Position numbers and translations under genes: made by a program. From Faecousia sp. (GTDB taxonomy: Bacteria; Bacillota; Clostridia; Oscillospirales; Oscillospiraceae): a stretch of DNA of 64,000 nucleotides. Location of the stretch: positions 55,998 through 119,997 of the forward strand of contig JARIBV010000068.1 of the NCBI GenBank assembly GCA_029257335.1, in the 5' to 3' direction. Positions 48,637-58,832 of the stretch are shown one piece after another. Below the pieces are notes generated by a model. The model was not told the DNA's origin. It was given only the letters and a program-made list of their open reading frames with translations, and did not search any database. How positions within the stretch are numbered: the stretch's first letter is position 1; the number at the start of each line of letters is the position of its first letter.

Positions 48637-50214
48637 TTAGCGCTTGGGCATCTTGGGCTGCAAAACATGGTCGGTCTTAATAAAGCCGTAGCCCATGCCG
48701 TTCTCCGTAGAAACAGCCTCAGTCACATCCTTATACCAAGCTTCGTACTCAGCATTCTTCAGAGCGTTTACAACCATGCCGTCACGGTAGGAGTACTCAC
48801 CCTTGCCAACGAAGTACATGAGGTGATAGCCATAATCGGTCTCCACCACATCCACATCGCCTGCCTTGCGGCTGCTGTCAAAGATCCATTTGTCGAAGGA
48901 CTCTACCATCATGCCGGGAGCCACAGACTCATACAGGCCGCCCTTGGTGTTAGAGCCGGGATCGGTGGAGTACTTGTTGGCCAGCTCAGCAAAGTTGTCT
49001 TCCGTGGGGTCCTTTTCATACTCAGCCTTGATCTCCTGGATCTTGGCCTTGGCGGCCTCCTTCTCCTCAGGCTTCTCAGCACTGATAAGGATATGGCGGA
49101 CATCCACCGTCTCGATATCGGAATTGTCCTTGCTGGACAGGTACATCACAACACTGTAGCCATTGGTAGCTTCCAGAACCGTGGTCTCCCCGGCGGTACG
49201 GGCGGTATCTACAATCCAGTCTGCCATGTTGCTGGCTATGTTGGCCTTGAGATAGTTCTGGTACAGGGAGGTATCCTTAACCTCGGGCTGCTTGGCTTCC
49301 TTGTCCTCAGACTCCTTTGCCTTCTTCTCGGCGGCAGCCTTGTTCATCTCGAGCACAGCAGTCTCAAAGGCCTTCTCATCCCCCTTGCAGTCGGCAGCCA
49401 TTTTGTCGGCAGCGGCCTTTGCGGCGGACTTTGCAGCCTCGGTCTCTTCCTCGGTATGCTCTTCAGCGTCGGTTTCGTAATAATCGCTGGTAGCAAAGGT
49501 GTAGACACGGTAGGTGTAGGAAGAATAGTCAGTAGGATTCTTCTCAGATTCTGCCTTGATCTCTTCTGCAGTGTACTCCAGACCTTCCAGGTACTGGTTG
49601 ATATAGTTGGAAGCCACAATCTGCACTTCCAGGAAGTCCCGATAGGTGCTCACATTGCAGCCCACACCATAGTTGGCACGCAGCATCGCGGAAGCACTGT
49701 TAAATCCATAGGAAGGAGCGGTTGCCTCCAGAGCATTGATAGAAGCCTCCACGGAAGCCTTGTCCTCCTCGGTCAGGGTATAACCGTTGGCAATGGCCTC
49801 ATCATAGATGGCATACATATTACGAGCGGTAAGAACTGCATTCTCCAGCAGATAATCAGCAAAGGTCTTGCCCTCTTCCATCTCCTGCTTGTCCAGGGGA
49901 ACGCCGGGCTTCACCATGTAGCTCAGGTAAGGGTCACTATTCATGGCATTGCCATAGAAATAGTTCATTTCCGCAGCGGACAGCTTATGCCCACCCACGG
50001 TAACAGCGGTAACGGTACGCTGCAGCAGGCCGCTATTGATAAAAGCAGACACCGCAATGCCAACGATTACCAGGCCGACGATCACATAAAACAGGATGGT
50101 CCAGACCTTGAGCTGTCTTGCAGCCTTGGCCTCTTCCTTCTTCTCGAGGCGTTTCTGTTCGACGGCCTCAGTGGGCTGCCCCTGACGGAGCTTTTTCTGA
50201 CGGGATGCACTCAT
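48637..50214 (-). CDS. membrane-anchored parvulin-type peptidyl-prolyl isomerase
   Basis: 525 aa; one TM near residues 37-58; VDVRHILISAEKPEEKEAAKAKIQEIKAEYEKDPTEDNFAELANKYSTDPGSNTKGGLY PpiC domain. Confidence 0.9.
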   Translation of the reverse strand: MSASRQKKLRQGQPTEAVEQKRLEKKEEAKAARQLKVWTILFYVIVGLVIVGIAVSAFINSGLLQRTVTAVTVGGHKLSAAEMNYFYGNAMNSDPYLSYMVKPGVPLDKQEMEEGKTFADYLLENAVLTARNMYAIYDEAIANGYTLTEEDKASVEASINALEATAPSYGFNSASAMLRANYGVGCNVSTYRDFLEVQIVASNYINQYLEGLEYTAEEIKAESEKNPTDYSSYTYRVYTFATSDYYETDAEEHTEEETEAAKSAAKAAADKMAADCKGDEKAFETAVLEMNKAAAEKKAKESEDKEAKQPEVKDTSLYQNYLKANIASNMADWIVDTARTAGETTVLEATNGYSVVMYLSSKDNSDIETVDVRHILISAEKPEEKEAAKAKIQEIKAEYEKDPTEDNFAELANKYSTDPGSNTKGGLYESVAPGMMVESFDKWIFDSSRKAGDVDVVETDYGYHLMYFVGKGEYSYRDGMVVNALKNAEYEAWYKDVTEAVSTENGMGYGFIKTDHVLQPKMPKR

Positions 50215-50329
50215 GGTTTATCAAGTCCTCTCATAATCCTTAGGTATTGGGGGGTATAGACTTGGCTATTATAACCGAAAATTCCCCCAGTTGCAAGTGG
50301 TGTTTCTGGAAAGATGAAATAATTTTACA

Positions 50330-51151
50330 TTACCCCAGGGGCAGCCGGTCTATTCCCTGCTTGAACCGTGTAATCATCTCTCCCGTAAGGCTGTCGCCGG
50401 AGAAATCATCCGGAAGCTCCTCCCGCCGGAACCAGGTTCCCTCTGCCAGCTCGTCTTCCTGGAGCTTCACCTGATCACTGCCCTCCAAATCAGCATAAAA
50501 CCCCATAAGCAGACTATCCGACACCACCCAGGGCTGGGACTTATAGAAATGAAGCGATCCCAGCCGCAGTCCTGTTTCCTCCATCACTTCCCGCCGCACC
50601 GTTTCTTCCACCGTTTCGCCAATCTCCGAGTAGCCGGCCACCAGAGCATACCGTTTGAAGGCTCGTCCGGCGTACTTGGTCAAAAGCAGACGCTCCCCGT
50701 CCCGCACCGCCACAATGACCGCAGGATTGATCCTTGGATAAACCGTATTGTGGCATTTCGTGCACACCAGCGCCCTCTCTTTTTGACTGTGCTCCATGGG
50801 CGCTGCGCAGCATCCGCAGAATCGGTTGCCCTGATACCAGCGGGCCAGACTTTGACCCACCGCACAGGCATAAACCAGTTCCTTCGGGGCCCCTCCACGA
50901 TAGTCTTTTACAAAGGAGAAACCGGCCGCTTCCCCGGAAAATGTAAGAAAATAGGCTGTTTCATCAATAGAAAACCCATATAAAAACGACTCTGCCCTTT
51001 GCACCTGCCCTACCCTGGGCAGCGTCCAGTGATCCCCTTCCCGGCGAAGAAGCACTCCGTCTTTTGTACAGACCAGCGCCAGATCTTCCTGTCCGGGCTG
51101 ACGAAACTCCATGGGATTGTGGTACACATGAGGTGCAATATCCTGTAACAT
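50330..51151 (-). CDS. nudC: NAD(+) diphosphatase (NudC-like, Zn ribbon + Nudix)
   Basis: FCGCCAAPMEHSQKERALVCTKCHNTVYPRINPAVIVAV; GYSEIGETVEETVRREVMEETGL Nudix box. Confidence 0.92.
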   Translation of the reverse strand: MLQDIAPHVYHNPMEFRQPGQEDLALVCTKDGVLLRREGDHWTLPRVGQVQRAESFLYGFSIDETAYFLTFSGEAAGFSFVKDYRGGAPKELVYACAVGQSLARWYQGNRFCGCCAAPMEHSQKERALVCTKCHNTVYPRINPAVIVAVRDGERLLLTKYAGRAFKRYALVAGYSEIGETVEETVRREVMEETGLRLGSLHFYKSQPWVVSDSLLMGFYADLEGSDQVKLQEDELAEGTWFRREELPDDFSGDSLTGEMITRFKQGIDRLPLG

Positions 51152-51228
51152 ACGCGTATCCTTCTTTCTGTTCTTTTGATGAATTCCTTTTCAGTGCAAC
51201 GCCCCTGCACTTTTCCCAAAAAACGCCA

Positions 51229-51258
51229 CGCAGGGGAGGGATCTCTCCCTCCCCTGCA
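51229..51258 (-). terminator. strong terminator-like hairpin downstream of gluQ
   Basis: GCAGGGGAGGGATCTCTCCCTCCCCTGC, T-run TTTTTT follows on the minus strand. Confidence 0.6.
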
Positions 51259-51325
51259 AAATATTCCTCTGGACAACTCTGTTCTGTTTTTAAGGCTTTC
51301 GTGTCATCTGTGCACACATTTCGCA

Positions 51326-52231
51326 TCAAACAGTTCGGATGTAAACATCCTCCCTGCCTACCCTCTCCCAGGAAAAGCACTTGGCCAGCTCCTGGGGCGT
51401 CACAGGCTCTGCGCCAGGGTTGAGACCTGCCCACTGTGCCAGCAGCCCCACAATGGCCTGCGCAGACAGGGTCCCGGACAGCTCTTCCAGATCCATGTCC
51501 CGGTCTCTTTTGGAAAGCCGCCGGCCGTCGCTGCTCATCAGCATGGGCACATGGTAATACGACGGTGTCTCATATCCGAAAAGCCGCTGCAAATACATCT
51601 GCCTGGGAGTGCTGTTGAGCAGATCCCTTCCTCTGACGACCTCCGTCACACCGGCGTCTCCGTCATCCACTACCACCGCAAGCTGGTAGACAAAGGCTCC
51701 GTCGGCTCTTCTTACTACAAAATCGCCGCACTGGGTTTTCAGATTTTCTGTATAAAGCCCCTGAAGACCGTCCCTAAAGGAGATCTCCTCACGAGGCACC
51801 TGAACCCGCCAGGAGGGAGGACGACCCATGGCCTTCTTTTCCTCTTCTGACAATGCCAGGCAGTGGCCGTCATAGACAAAAACTCCTTCTGAGGCATGGG
51901 GGGCCGTCAGACTGTGCAGTCTGCTTCTGGTGCAGAAGCAAGGGTACAGCAGCCCCTTCTCTTTCAAAACAGAAAGCTGCTCCAAATACCGCTCCGTACG
52001 CAAACTCTGCGGTGTTGTCTCCACATCCCAGTCCAGCCCCAGCCACTCCAGATCCCGGCGGATGCGGTCGGCGTTGAGGCTGCTGGTCCTCTGGGTATCC
52101 AGGTCCTCCATGCGCAGGATCATGGTCCCGCCCTGACTGCGCACAGACAGCCATGCCAGCAGCGCCGCAAACAGATTCCCCATATGCATCCTGCCGCTGG
52201 GGGTAGGAGCAAACCGCCCTACAACCTTCAC
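51326..52231 (-). CDS. gluQ: glutamyl-Q tRNA(Asp) synthetase
   Basis: 301 aa, GRFAPTPSGRMHMGNLFAALLAWLSVRSQGGTMILRMEDLD; truncated GluRS without anticodon-binding domain; CFCTRSRL zinc cysteines. Confidence 0.88.
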   Translation of the reverse strand: MKVVGRFAPTPSGRMHMGNLFAALLAWLSVRSQGGTMILRMEDLDTQRTSSLNADRIRRDLEWLGLDWDVETTPQSLRTERYLEQLSVLKEKGLLYPCFCTRSRLHSLTAPHASEGVFVYDGHCLALSEEEKKAMGRPPSWRVQVPREEISFRDGLQGLYTENLKTQCGDFVVRRADGAFVYQLAVVVDDGDAGVTEVVRGRDLLNSTPRQMYLQRLFGYETPSYYHVPMLMSSDGRRLSKRDRDMDLEELSGTLSAQAIVGLLAQWAGLNPGAEPVTPQELAKCFSWERVGREDVYIRTV

Positions 52232-52797
52232 CCTTCTTCCTCCACCGGAAGCTCCACAAAAACAGGCTCATGGTCCAAAGCCGGAATGACCTGTTCCAGT
52301 ACGACAGGCATTGGGATTCGCAATGTAGAGGTATTTTTGCATGGATGCAGACCCAGCCAATGCCGGCGAAGCAAAGGCTTGTCGATCACCAGCTTGACCC
52401 GTTTTTCCCGGTCCCGGAGCAATCCCAGCAAACTGGCAGAGCCTGGCTGCACGCCTAAAAGCTCCTGCAAATCCTCCTCCGGGGCAAAGCTCAAGCGGCT
52501 GCACCCCAGCTGCGAGGAGAGATACTTGGTCTTAAACACCTTGTCCCCCTCCAAAAGCAGGAGATAATGCTGGGTTCTCTGCCGATTACATAGAAATAAA
52601 TTCTTGGCAATGGGCGCCTCCAGCACCTTTTCCACAGCATGGCAGGTGTCAATGTGAAAGGCAGCATCGTGATCCACCCGATCATAGGCCACGCCCAGAC
52701 CGTCCAAAAAGTCATAACACCCCTGCTCCACCGGTTCCCGTTCTTCCCGGGGCCGGCCAGTATGGCGGACAGGGTCCAGCCAAAATGCGGTTTCCAT
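52228..52797 (-). CDS. YbaK/ProX-type aminoacyl-tRNA deacylase
   Basis: CYDFLDGLGVAYDRVDHDAAFHIDTCHAVEKVLEAPIAKNLFLCNRQRTQHYLLLLEGDKVFKTKYLSSQLGCSRLSFAPEEDLQELLGVQPGSASLLGLL. Confidence 0.9.
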   Translation of the reverse strand: METAFWLDPVRHTGRPREEREPVEQGCYDFLDGLGVAYDRVDHDAAFHIDTCHAVEKVLEAPIAKNLFLCNRQRTQHYLLLLEGDKVFKTKYLSSQLGCSRLSFAPEEDLQELLGVQPGSASLLGLLRDREKRVKLVIDKPLLRRHWLGLHPCKNTSTLRIPMPVVLEQVIPALDHEPVFVELPVEEEG

Positions 52798-52814
52798 GGT
52801 CTATCTTCTCCCTT

Positions 52815-54065
52815 TTACTGTGCAATGTTGAGATCTTCGCTCTGAATCTTCTGTTTATAAGGATTGCAGTAGTCATTGACCATGTCCGCCACCTCATCGG
52901 GGGACAGGATATAGTAGGACTGGCCATCTATGTAATCCGCATAGCCCGGCAATGTCTGGGCCTCTATGTTTCCAAGCCCGGCTTTCCATGCATTTACTCC
53001 CAGCCACAGCATGTTTCTGGTGGAAAGATCCGTGACAATGTACTTGTTGAGGCAGGAAAGCAGACTCGGAAGTTTTGTAATGCTTCCCACAGAAAGCCAC
53101 TGGTCCATGCAGGCAGAGAGGAACGCTCTTTGCACTTCTACCCGGCCAAGGTCCTGATTGTAGTAGCCTTCCCGGTAGCGCACCACACACATGGCCTGCA
53201 ATCCGTCCAGCTTCTGAGGTCCGGCCTTCAAATCGATGTACAGATCCTGAGAAGCATCCTCATAGTACATATCCTGGGGCACATCAAATTCCACACCGCC
53301 CATAATGTCCACCATCTCAACAAATCCGTCCAGATCGATCAGCATGTATCCGTCCGGCCGATAGCCGATGATCTTCTCCACATAGCCCATCAGCTCATAC
53401 ATTCCCTCCTCCGGGTCTTCGGCACCGCCGTTGCGGCCGAAGGCAGAATTCAGCTTGGCATAGCTTCCGGAGGTGGTCTCGGTGAGTGTATCTCTGGGCA
53501 GGCTCACAAGGTTCACCGCTTTTTCCCTGGCATTCACATACAGAACCATCATGGTGTCGGTCCGAAACCCGCCTTCATCGGTGCCGCAGAGCAAGATGGT
53601 AGAGGCTCCACTCTTTCTGGCTCCCACAGGGCGATCTGTCACAGGCTGCTTTGTAAGCAGGAATATGGGTACGATGATGATTGCCAGCAGCAACACCAGC
53701 AGGCACACCAGGACACGAAGGCCCCGTCTTTTCCTCTTGCGGTGTTTTTTTCCCTTCCGGGTTTTCTCCGGGGCTCTAGCCTGGACCTCTGCCGCCGCTC
53801 TGCTGCCACCTCGACGGGTCTGCTGTGCGGACTGCATCATAGGGGAAATCTCCTCAATATCCGGGTTATAGGCCGGAATTCCTCCCGCCTGGGAGGCGGC
53901 AGGGGATTTTTGAAAATCCCGGCCATAGTTGTTGCTAAAGTTTGCATAATAGGTTTGCGCCGGAGGTTCCTCCATCCGGAAGTCCTCCTGGTCCTCTTCT
54001 TCCAGCAAAGCATCCGCTTCCCGGAGCAGGTCTTCCAGGTCATCTCTTCCCGGTCTGTCTGTCAT
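52815..54065 (-). CDS. LytR-CpsA-Psr (LCP) family cell-wall ligase
   Basis: 416 aa; single TM, DTMMVLYVNAREKAVNLVSLPRDTLTE, VGGVEFDVPQDMYYEDA..DLYIDLKAGPQKLDGLQAMCVVRYREGYYNQDLGRVEVQRAFL. Confidence 0.93.
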   Translation of the reverse strand: MTDRPGRDDLEDLLREADALLEEEDQEDFRMEEPPAQTYYANFSNNYGRDFQKSPAASQAGGIPAYNPDIEEISPMMQSAQQTRRGGSRAAAEVQARAPEKTRKGKKHRKRKRRGLRVLVCLLVLLLAIIIVPIFLLTKQPVTDRPVGARKSGASTILLCGTDEGGFRTDTMMVLYVNAREKAVNLVSLPRDTLTETTSGSYAKLNSAFGRNGGAEDPEEGMYELMGYVEKIIGYRPDGYMLIDLDGFVEMVDIMGGVEFDVPQDMYYEDASQDLYIDLKAGPQKLDGLQAMCVVRYREGYYNQDLGRVEVQRAFLSACMDQWLSVGSITKLPSLLSCLNKYIVTDLSTRNMLWLGVNAWKAGLGNIEAQTLPGYADYIDGQSYYILSPDEVADMVNDYCNPYKQKIQSEDLNIAQ

Positions 54066-54318
54066 GGCACATGCCTCCTTACTCTTTAATTTTGATTTCG
54101 GTTATTATAGCGCAAATTTTCCCGGATGTAAACGCTTTTCCATCATCATTTCACTTTTCTGCACTGCAAAGAGGTTCCCAAATCCTTTCTTCCTTCCTCT
54201 TTTCCACAGGCTGGCAGTATATAAAGAATTTGTAAAATTTCCACTTTTTTCTCCCGGAAACAGAAATTATATGTTACAATAAAAAAAGCAATTCCCGTGA
54301 GGGAGGGAGGAACATTCT

Positions 54319-55527
54319 GTGAAACGATTCAAACCAAACAACCGATTTCAGCAGGCAGCAGCCCTGGTGGTAATCGGCATCCTGACTTATACGCTTATCA
54401 ACCATCTATCCGTCATCAGCACCGTATTCTGGTTCCTCACGGACCTGTTGGAACCGCTCATTATCGGCGGTATTCTGGCCTTTTTTCTCAGCGTACCCAT
54501 GCGTGCTCTGGAACGGTGTCTGGCCCGGTTTCAGGAGAAACACAGCCGAAAGATCCGGACCCGATTCAATAGTACCATCAGCCTTCTGATTACCTATGTG
54601 GGCAGCTTTTTTCTGATTTTCATGGTGTTCTACATTCTGGTTCCTCAGCTGATCGAAACCATTCCCCCCATTATTACCTCTGTAGAAAACGCCCTTCCTC
54701 GGTTCTATGCTTTTCTGGAAAAGCACAACATTGACAGCGCTCAGATCAAATCTTTGTTGTCAGGCATCGATCTGGGTGTGCTGATCCAAACCCTGATGGA
54801 CAATTACGAGCAGATCATCAACACCTCTTTGACTGCGGTTTCCTCCGTGGTGGAGGTCCTGATGCTGGCCATATCCGGCTTCGTCATTTCCATTTATATC
54901 CTGGCCAACAAAACCAAGCTGCAGCGCCAGATTCGCAAAGTGCTCTATGCCTATGTGGACAAGCGTCACGCCGACCGCATCTCCGCTGTGGCAAGCCTCA
55001 CCAACAAGACTTTTTCCAATTTTCTCTCCGGGCAGTGTCTGGAATCCCTGATCCTGGGCTGTATGTTCTTCGTCACCATGAGCATTATGAAGCTGCCTTT
55101 CGCTTCTGTTATCAGCGTGTTTATCGCTTTTACCGCCATGATTCCCTATGTGGGTGCTTTCCTGGGCGGTACGGTAGGTGCCCTGCTGATCGTGACCGCA
55201 AGTCCTATGCAGGCCCTGGTTTTCCTCATTACCTTCATGGTGCTCCAGCAGGTAGAGGAACAGCTGGTCTACCCCCGGGTGGTGGGCAGCTCTGTGGGAC
55301 TTTCCCCCATTTGGATTTTGGTATCCATCTTCGTAGGCGGCAAGCTCTTTGGCATTATGGGAATGCTGTTCTTCATTCCCCTGACCTCCGTCATATACAG
55401 CCTCCTGCGCACCAATGTTGCCAGCCGACTCGAGAGCCGTGGCCTGGAAGTTACGGCAGACGAGGTTCTTTCTACAAAGGTTGCCGAAACGACCAAACCG
55501 GAATCCGACAAGCAGCCCAAAGAATAA
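54319..55527 (+). CDS. AI-2E family transporter
   Basis: 402 aa; multi-TM, FIAFTAMIPYVGAFLGGTVGALLIV, VEEQLVYPRVVGSSVGLSPIWILVSIFVGGKLFGIMGMLFFIPL. Confidence 0.9.
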   Translation: MKRFKPNNRFQQAAALVVIGILTYTLINHLSVISTVFWFLTDLLEPLIIGGILAFFLSVPMRALERCLARFQEKHSRKIRTRFNSTISLLITYVGSFFLIFMVFYILVPQLIETIPPIITSVENALPRFYAFLEKHNIDSAQIKSLLSGIDLGVLIQTLMDNYEQIINTSLTAVSSVVEVLMLAISGFVISIYILANKTKLQRQIRKVLYAYVDKRHADRISAVASLTNKTFSNFLSGQCLESLILGCMFFVTMSIMKLPFASVISVFIAFTAMIPYVGAFLGGTVGALLIVTASPMQALVFLITFMVLQQVEEQLVYPRVVGSSVGLSPIWILVSIFVGGKLFGIMGMLFFIPLTSVIYSLLRTNVASRLESRGLEVTADEVLSTKVAETTKPESDKQPKE

Positions 55528-55532
55528 AAAAT

Positions 55533-55556
55533 AACTTCCCGGAACTCCGGGAAGTT
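55533..55556 (+). terminator. terminator-like hairpin
   Basis: AACTTCCCGGAACTCCGGGAAGTT. Confidence 0.5.
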
Positions 55557-55597
55557 GCAATCTTCCTGCTCTGCGGCCACGATCCCGCATATATCAT

Positions 55598-55625
55598 ACG
55601 CCCTGCCGATTACCGGCAGGGCGTA
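55598..55625 (-). terminator. terminator-like hairpin downstream of typA
   Basis: TACGCCCTGCCGATTACCGGCAGGGCGTA. Confidence 0.5.
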
Positions 55626-55631
55626 TGCTGT

Positions 55632-57458
55632 TTACTTTTCTCTTTTCTTCATGACCTCGCGCATACGAGTGGCGTGGTCCAAGGTGCGCTTGCGGATACG
55701 CAGGCTCTTGGGTGTGCACTCCAGCAGCTCGTCGTCGGCCAGGAACTCCAGGCACTGCTCCAGAGAGAAGATTCTGGGTGTGGTCAGGCGCAGGGCTTCG
55801 TCGGAACCGGCGGCACGCATATTGGTCAGCTGCTTCTTTTTGCAGATATTCACCGTCATGTCTTCGTTCCGGCTGCAAATACCCACTACCATGCCGGCAT
55901 AGACATCGGTACCGGCGCCCACAAACAGCTGTCCGCGCTCCTGGGCATTAAACAGGCCGTAGGAGCTGGCTTCGCCGGTCTCGAAGGCAATGAGAGAGCC
56001 GGTCAGTCGGCGGCTGATCTCGCCCTTCATAGGTGCATAGCTGTCCAGAACAGAGGACATAATGCCTTCCCCTCGGGTATCTGTCAGGAACTCATTGCGG
56101 TAGCCAAACAGGCCCCGGGCAGGCACCAGGAATTCCAGACGATAGCGGTTGCCCACAGGATTCATGGAAATGAGGTCGCCCTTTCTCTGTCCGATCTTCT
56201 CGATCACGGCGCCCATGGTGCCGTCGGGCACATCACAAACCAGACGTTCAACGGGCTCGCAGAGCTTGCCGTCGATCTCCTTGGTAAGGACTCTGGGAGT
56301 GGACACAGAGAACTCGTATCCCTCCCGGCGCATGGTCTCCATGAGGATGCTCAGGTGCATCTCACCACGGCCAGCCACATTGAAGGAATCCGTTCCTTCC
56401 TCGCTGACCCGGAGGGAGACATCCTTGAGAAGCTCCTTGGTCAGGCGGTCCCGGAGGTTTCTGGAGGTAACAAACTTACCTTCTCTGCCTGCAAAGGGGC
56501 TGTCGTTGACCGCAAAGGTCATCTCGATGGTAGGATCGGAGATCTTCACGAAGGGCAGCGGCTCCACGCAGTCGGGCGCACACAGGGTATGTCCGATGGT
56601 GATATCCGCCATGCCGGAAAATGCCACGATCTCGCCGGCAGAGGCCTCCTGAATGGGAGCCTTGCCCAGACCGTCGAACTCGTACAGGGCCACGATCTTG
56701 CCCTTCTGCTTCATGTCGGGATTGTGATAATCACAGATTACCACTTCCTGGTTCACTCTTACGGTACCCCGTTCTACACGGCCGATGCCGATTCTGCCCA
56801 CATACTCGTTATAATCGATAGAGGACACTAGGATCTGGGCAGGGCCATTCTGGTCGCCGCTGGGGGCGGGGATATAGTTCACAATGGTCTCGAACAGAGG
56901 CACCATGTCGGTTCCCAGCTCATCGGGGCCATAGGAAGCAATGCCCTGGCGGGCAGAGCAGAACACGGTGGGGGAATCAAACTGCTCTTCGGTTGCATCC
57001 AGGTCCAGGAGAAGCTCCAGAACCTCGTCCATTACCTCATGGACTCTGGCATCGGGGCGGTCCACCTTATTGACCACCACAATGACCTTGTGACCCAGCT
57101 CCAGGGCCTTCTGCAAAACGAACCGGGTCTGGGGCATGGGGCCTTCGGCTGCATCTACCAGAAGCAGAACGCCGTTGACCATCTTCAGAATACGCTCCAC
57201 CTCACCGCCGAAGTCGGCGTGGCCCGGGGTATCAACGATGTTGATTTTTGTTCCTTTATAGTTGACTGCGGTGTTCTTCGCCAGGATGGTAATGCCACGC
57301 TCCCGCTCCAGATCTCCGGAGTCCATCACACGCTCCACGGTGGCCTGATTTTCACGATAAATGCCACCCTGCTTTAAAAGCTGGTCCACCATGGTGGTCT
57401 TGCCATGGTCAACATGGGCGATAATTGCAATATTACGAATATTCTCCTGCTGCGCCAT
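55632..57458 (-). CDS. typA: GTP-binding protein TypA/BipA
   Basis: 608 aa; [57 protein letters not shown]. Confidence 0.97.
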   Translation of the reverse strand: MAQQENIRNIAIIAHVDHGKTTMVDQLLKQGGIYRENQATVERVMDSGDLERERGITILAKNTAVNYKGTKINIVDTPGHADFGGEVERILKMVNGVLLLVDAAEGPMPQTRFVLQKALELGHKVIVVVNKVDRPDARVHEVMDEVLELLLDLDATEEQFDSPTVFCSARQGIASYGPDELGTDMVPLFETIVNYIPAPSGDQNGPAQILVSSIDYNEYVGRIGIGRVERGTVRVNQEVVICDYHNPDMKQKGKIVALYEFDGLGKAPIQEASAGEIVAFSGMADITIGHTLCAPDCVEPLPFVKISDPTIEMTFAVNDSPFAGREGKFVTSRNLRDRLTKELLKDVSLRVSEEGTDSFNVAGRGEMHLSILMETMRREGYEFSVSTPRVLTKEIDGKLCEPVERLVCDVPDGTMGAVIEKIGQRKGDLISMNPVGNRYRLEFLVPARGLFGYRNEFLTDTRGEGIMSSVLDSYAPMKGEISRRLTGSLIAFETGEASSYGLFNAQERGQLFVGAGTDVYAGMVVGICSRNEDMTVNICKKKQLTNMRAAGSDEALRLTTPRIFSLEQCLEFLADDELLECTPKSLRIRKRTLDHATRMREVMKKREK

Positions 57459-57732
57459 ACTTTTGGTCGCTCCTTCCTTAAATAAAAGCCGTTGTCTCGA
57501 CTAAGAAATATATCACATTCTCCCCGGAATTGCAACGGATTTCAGAAAAAACAAGAAAAAAATCAGATATTTTCCCGTTTCAGTATACCCAATCGTCAAT
57601 GTGCCATTCAAACAGCTTCCAGAAACACCATTTATTATAGAACCTTTATAATACCGTTTGCTCTTTGCGCCGCAAAAAACCGGTTCCCAGACAAGCCGGG
57701 AACCGGGTTTATACAGACACAAAGGAACTGTT

Positions 57733-58818
57733 TTACTTTTTCACCAGGTACTTTCTCATATCCAGGGCGCAGGCCACCAGAATGATGAGGCCCTTGATAA
57801 TATACTGTGTATTGGCATCAATGCCCAGCATATTGAGGGCAACAAAGATGATACGCAGAATGAATACGCCCAGGACGATCCCGCTGATCTTGCCGGTACC
57901 GCCTACAAAGGAGACACCGCCAATGACGCAGGCTGCAATGGCATCACATTCGGCATTGGCGCCGGTGGCCGCAGTAATGGAGCTGATTCTGGCACCCTCA
58001 ATGAAGCCGGTCAGGCCGTACATAACGCCGGCCAGAGTATGTACCAGCACGGTGGTTTTAAACACATTGACGCCGGAAACGTTGGCGGCTTCCGCATTGG
58101 AGCCAACCGCAAACATATTCTTGCCAAAGGTAGTCTTGTTCCACAGGAACCACATTCCGATCACCATAAGCACGGCATACAGCACATACCAGGGGATGGA
58201 TGCATCACCGATCTTGAACATGGTGCCGTTGACAAATTGTGTATAGCCCTTGTCCAGCTGGGAAAGGGGCTGACCATTGTTGTTATTCAGCATGAAAAAC
58301 AGAAGAATCAGGCCGTAAGTAATCAGCTGCGTGGCCAGGGTGACGATGAATGGATGGAGCTTATACTTTGCCACGAAGAAACCGTTGACCGCACCGATGA
58401 TGGCGCCCACAGCCATAACGGAAACAATGGCAATGATGATATATGCCCAGATCGGCAGCTCCGGCAGGAAGTTGAACAGTCGCTTTTGATAAGCAAAGTT
58501 CTGCAAAAATGCGGCAGAAATGGCAGCGCTGAGGCCCACCACTCGTCCGCCTGACAGGTCCGTACCTGTCAGCACAATACAGCCTGCAACACCCAAAGCA
58601 AAGGGCAGGGAGGCAGCAGCCAGAGAAATGATATTGGCAATGGAGCCGGCTTTCAGGAAATTCTCGTTGGCAATGGCCGTGTAGACAATAAAGATGATCA
58701 TAAGGATATACAGAGCATTGTTCAAAAGCCCGTCCACCCAGAAGCGGCGCTTATCCTTCTGATCCATCTGCTTATAGTTGTCACTGGTGGTTCTCAATTT
58801 TTGAATGGGGCTGACCAT
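57733..58818 (-). CDS. mglC: galactose/methylgalactoside-type ABC transporter permease
   Basis: 361 aa; LPFALGVAGCIVLTGTDLSGGRVVGLSAAISAAFLQ typical MglC. Confidence 0.9.
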   Translation of the reverse strand: MVSPIQKLRTTSDNYKQMDQKDKRRFWVDGLLNNALYILMIIFIVYTAIANENFLKAGSIANIISLAAASLPFALGVAGCIVLTGTDLSGGRVVGLSAAISAAFLQNFAYQKRLFNFLPELPIWAYIIIAIVSVMAVGAIIGAVNGFFVAKYKLHPFIVTLATQLITYGLILLFFMLNNNNGQPLSQLDKGYTQFVNGTMFKIGDASIPWYVLYAVLMVIGMWFLWNKTTFGKNMFAVGSNAEAANVSGVNVFKTTVLVHTLAGVMYGLTGFIEGARISSITAATGANAECDAIAACVIGGVSFVGGTGKISGIVLGVFILRIIFVALNMLGIDANTQYIIKGLIILVACALDMRKYLVKK

Positions 58819-58832
58819 GGGAAAGACCCTCC

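Noticed and set aside
48010-50259. 749-aa plus-strand ORF opposite tcdA and the parvulin gene
   Set aside because: Spans two genes and a terminator in antisense; no domain signature.
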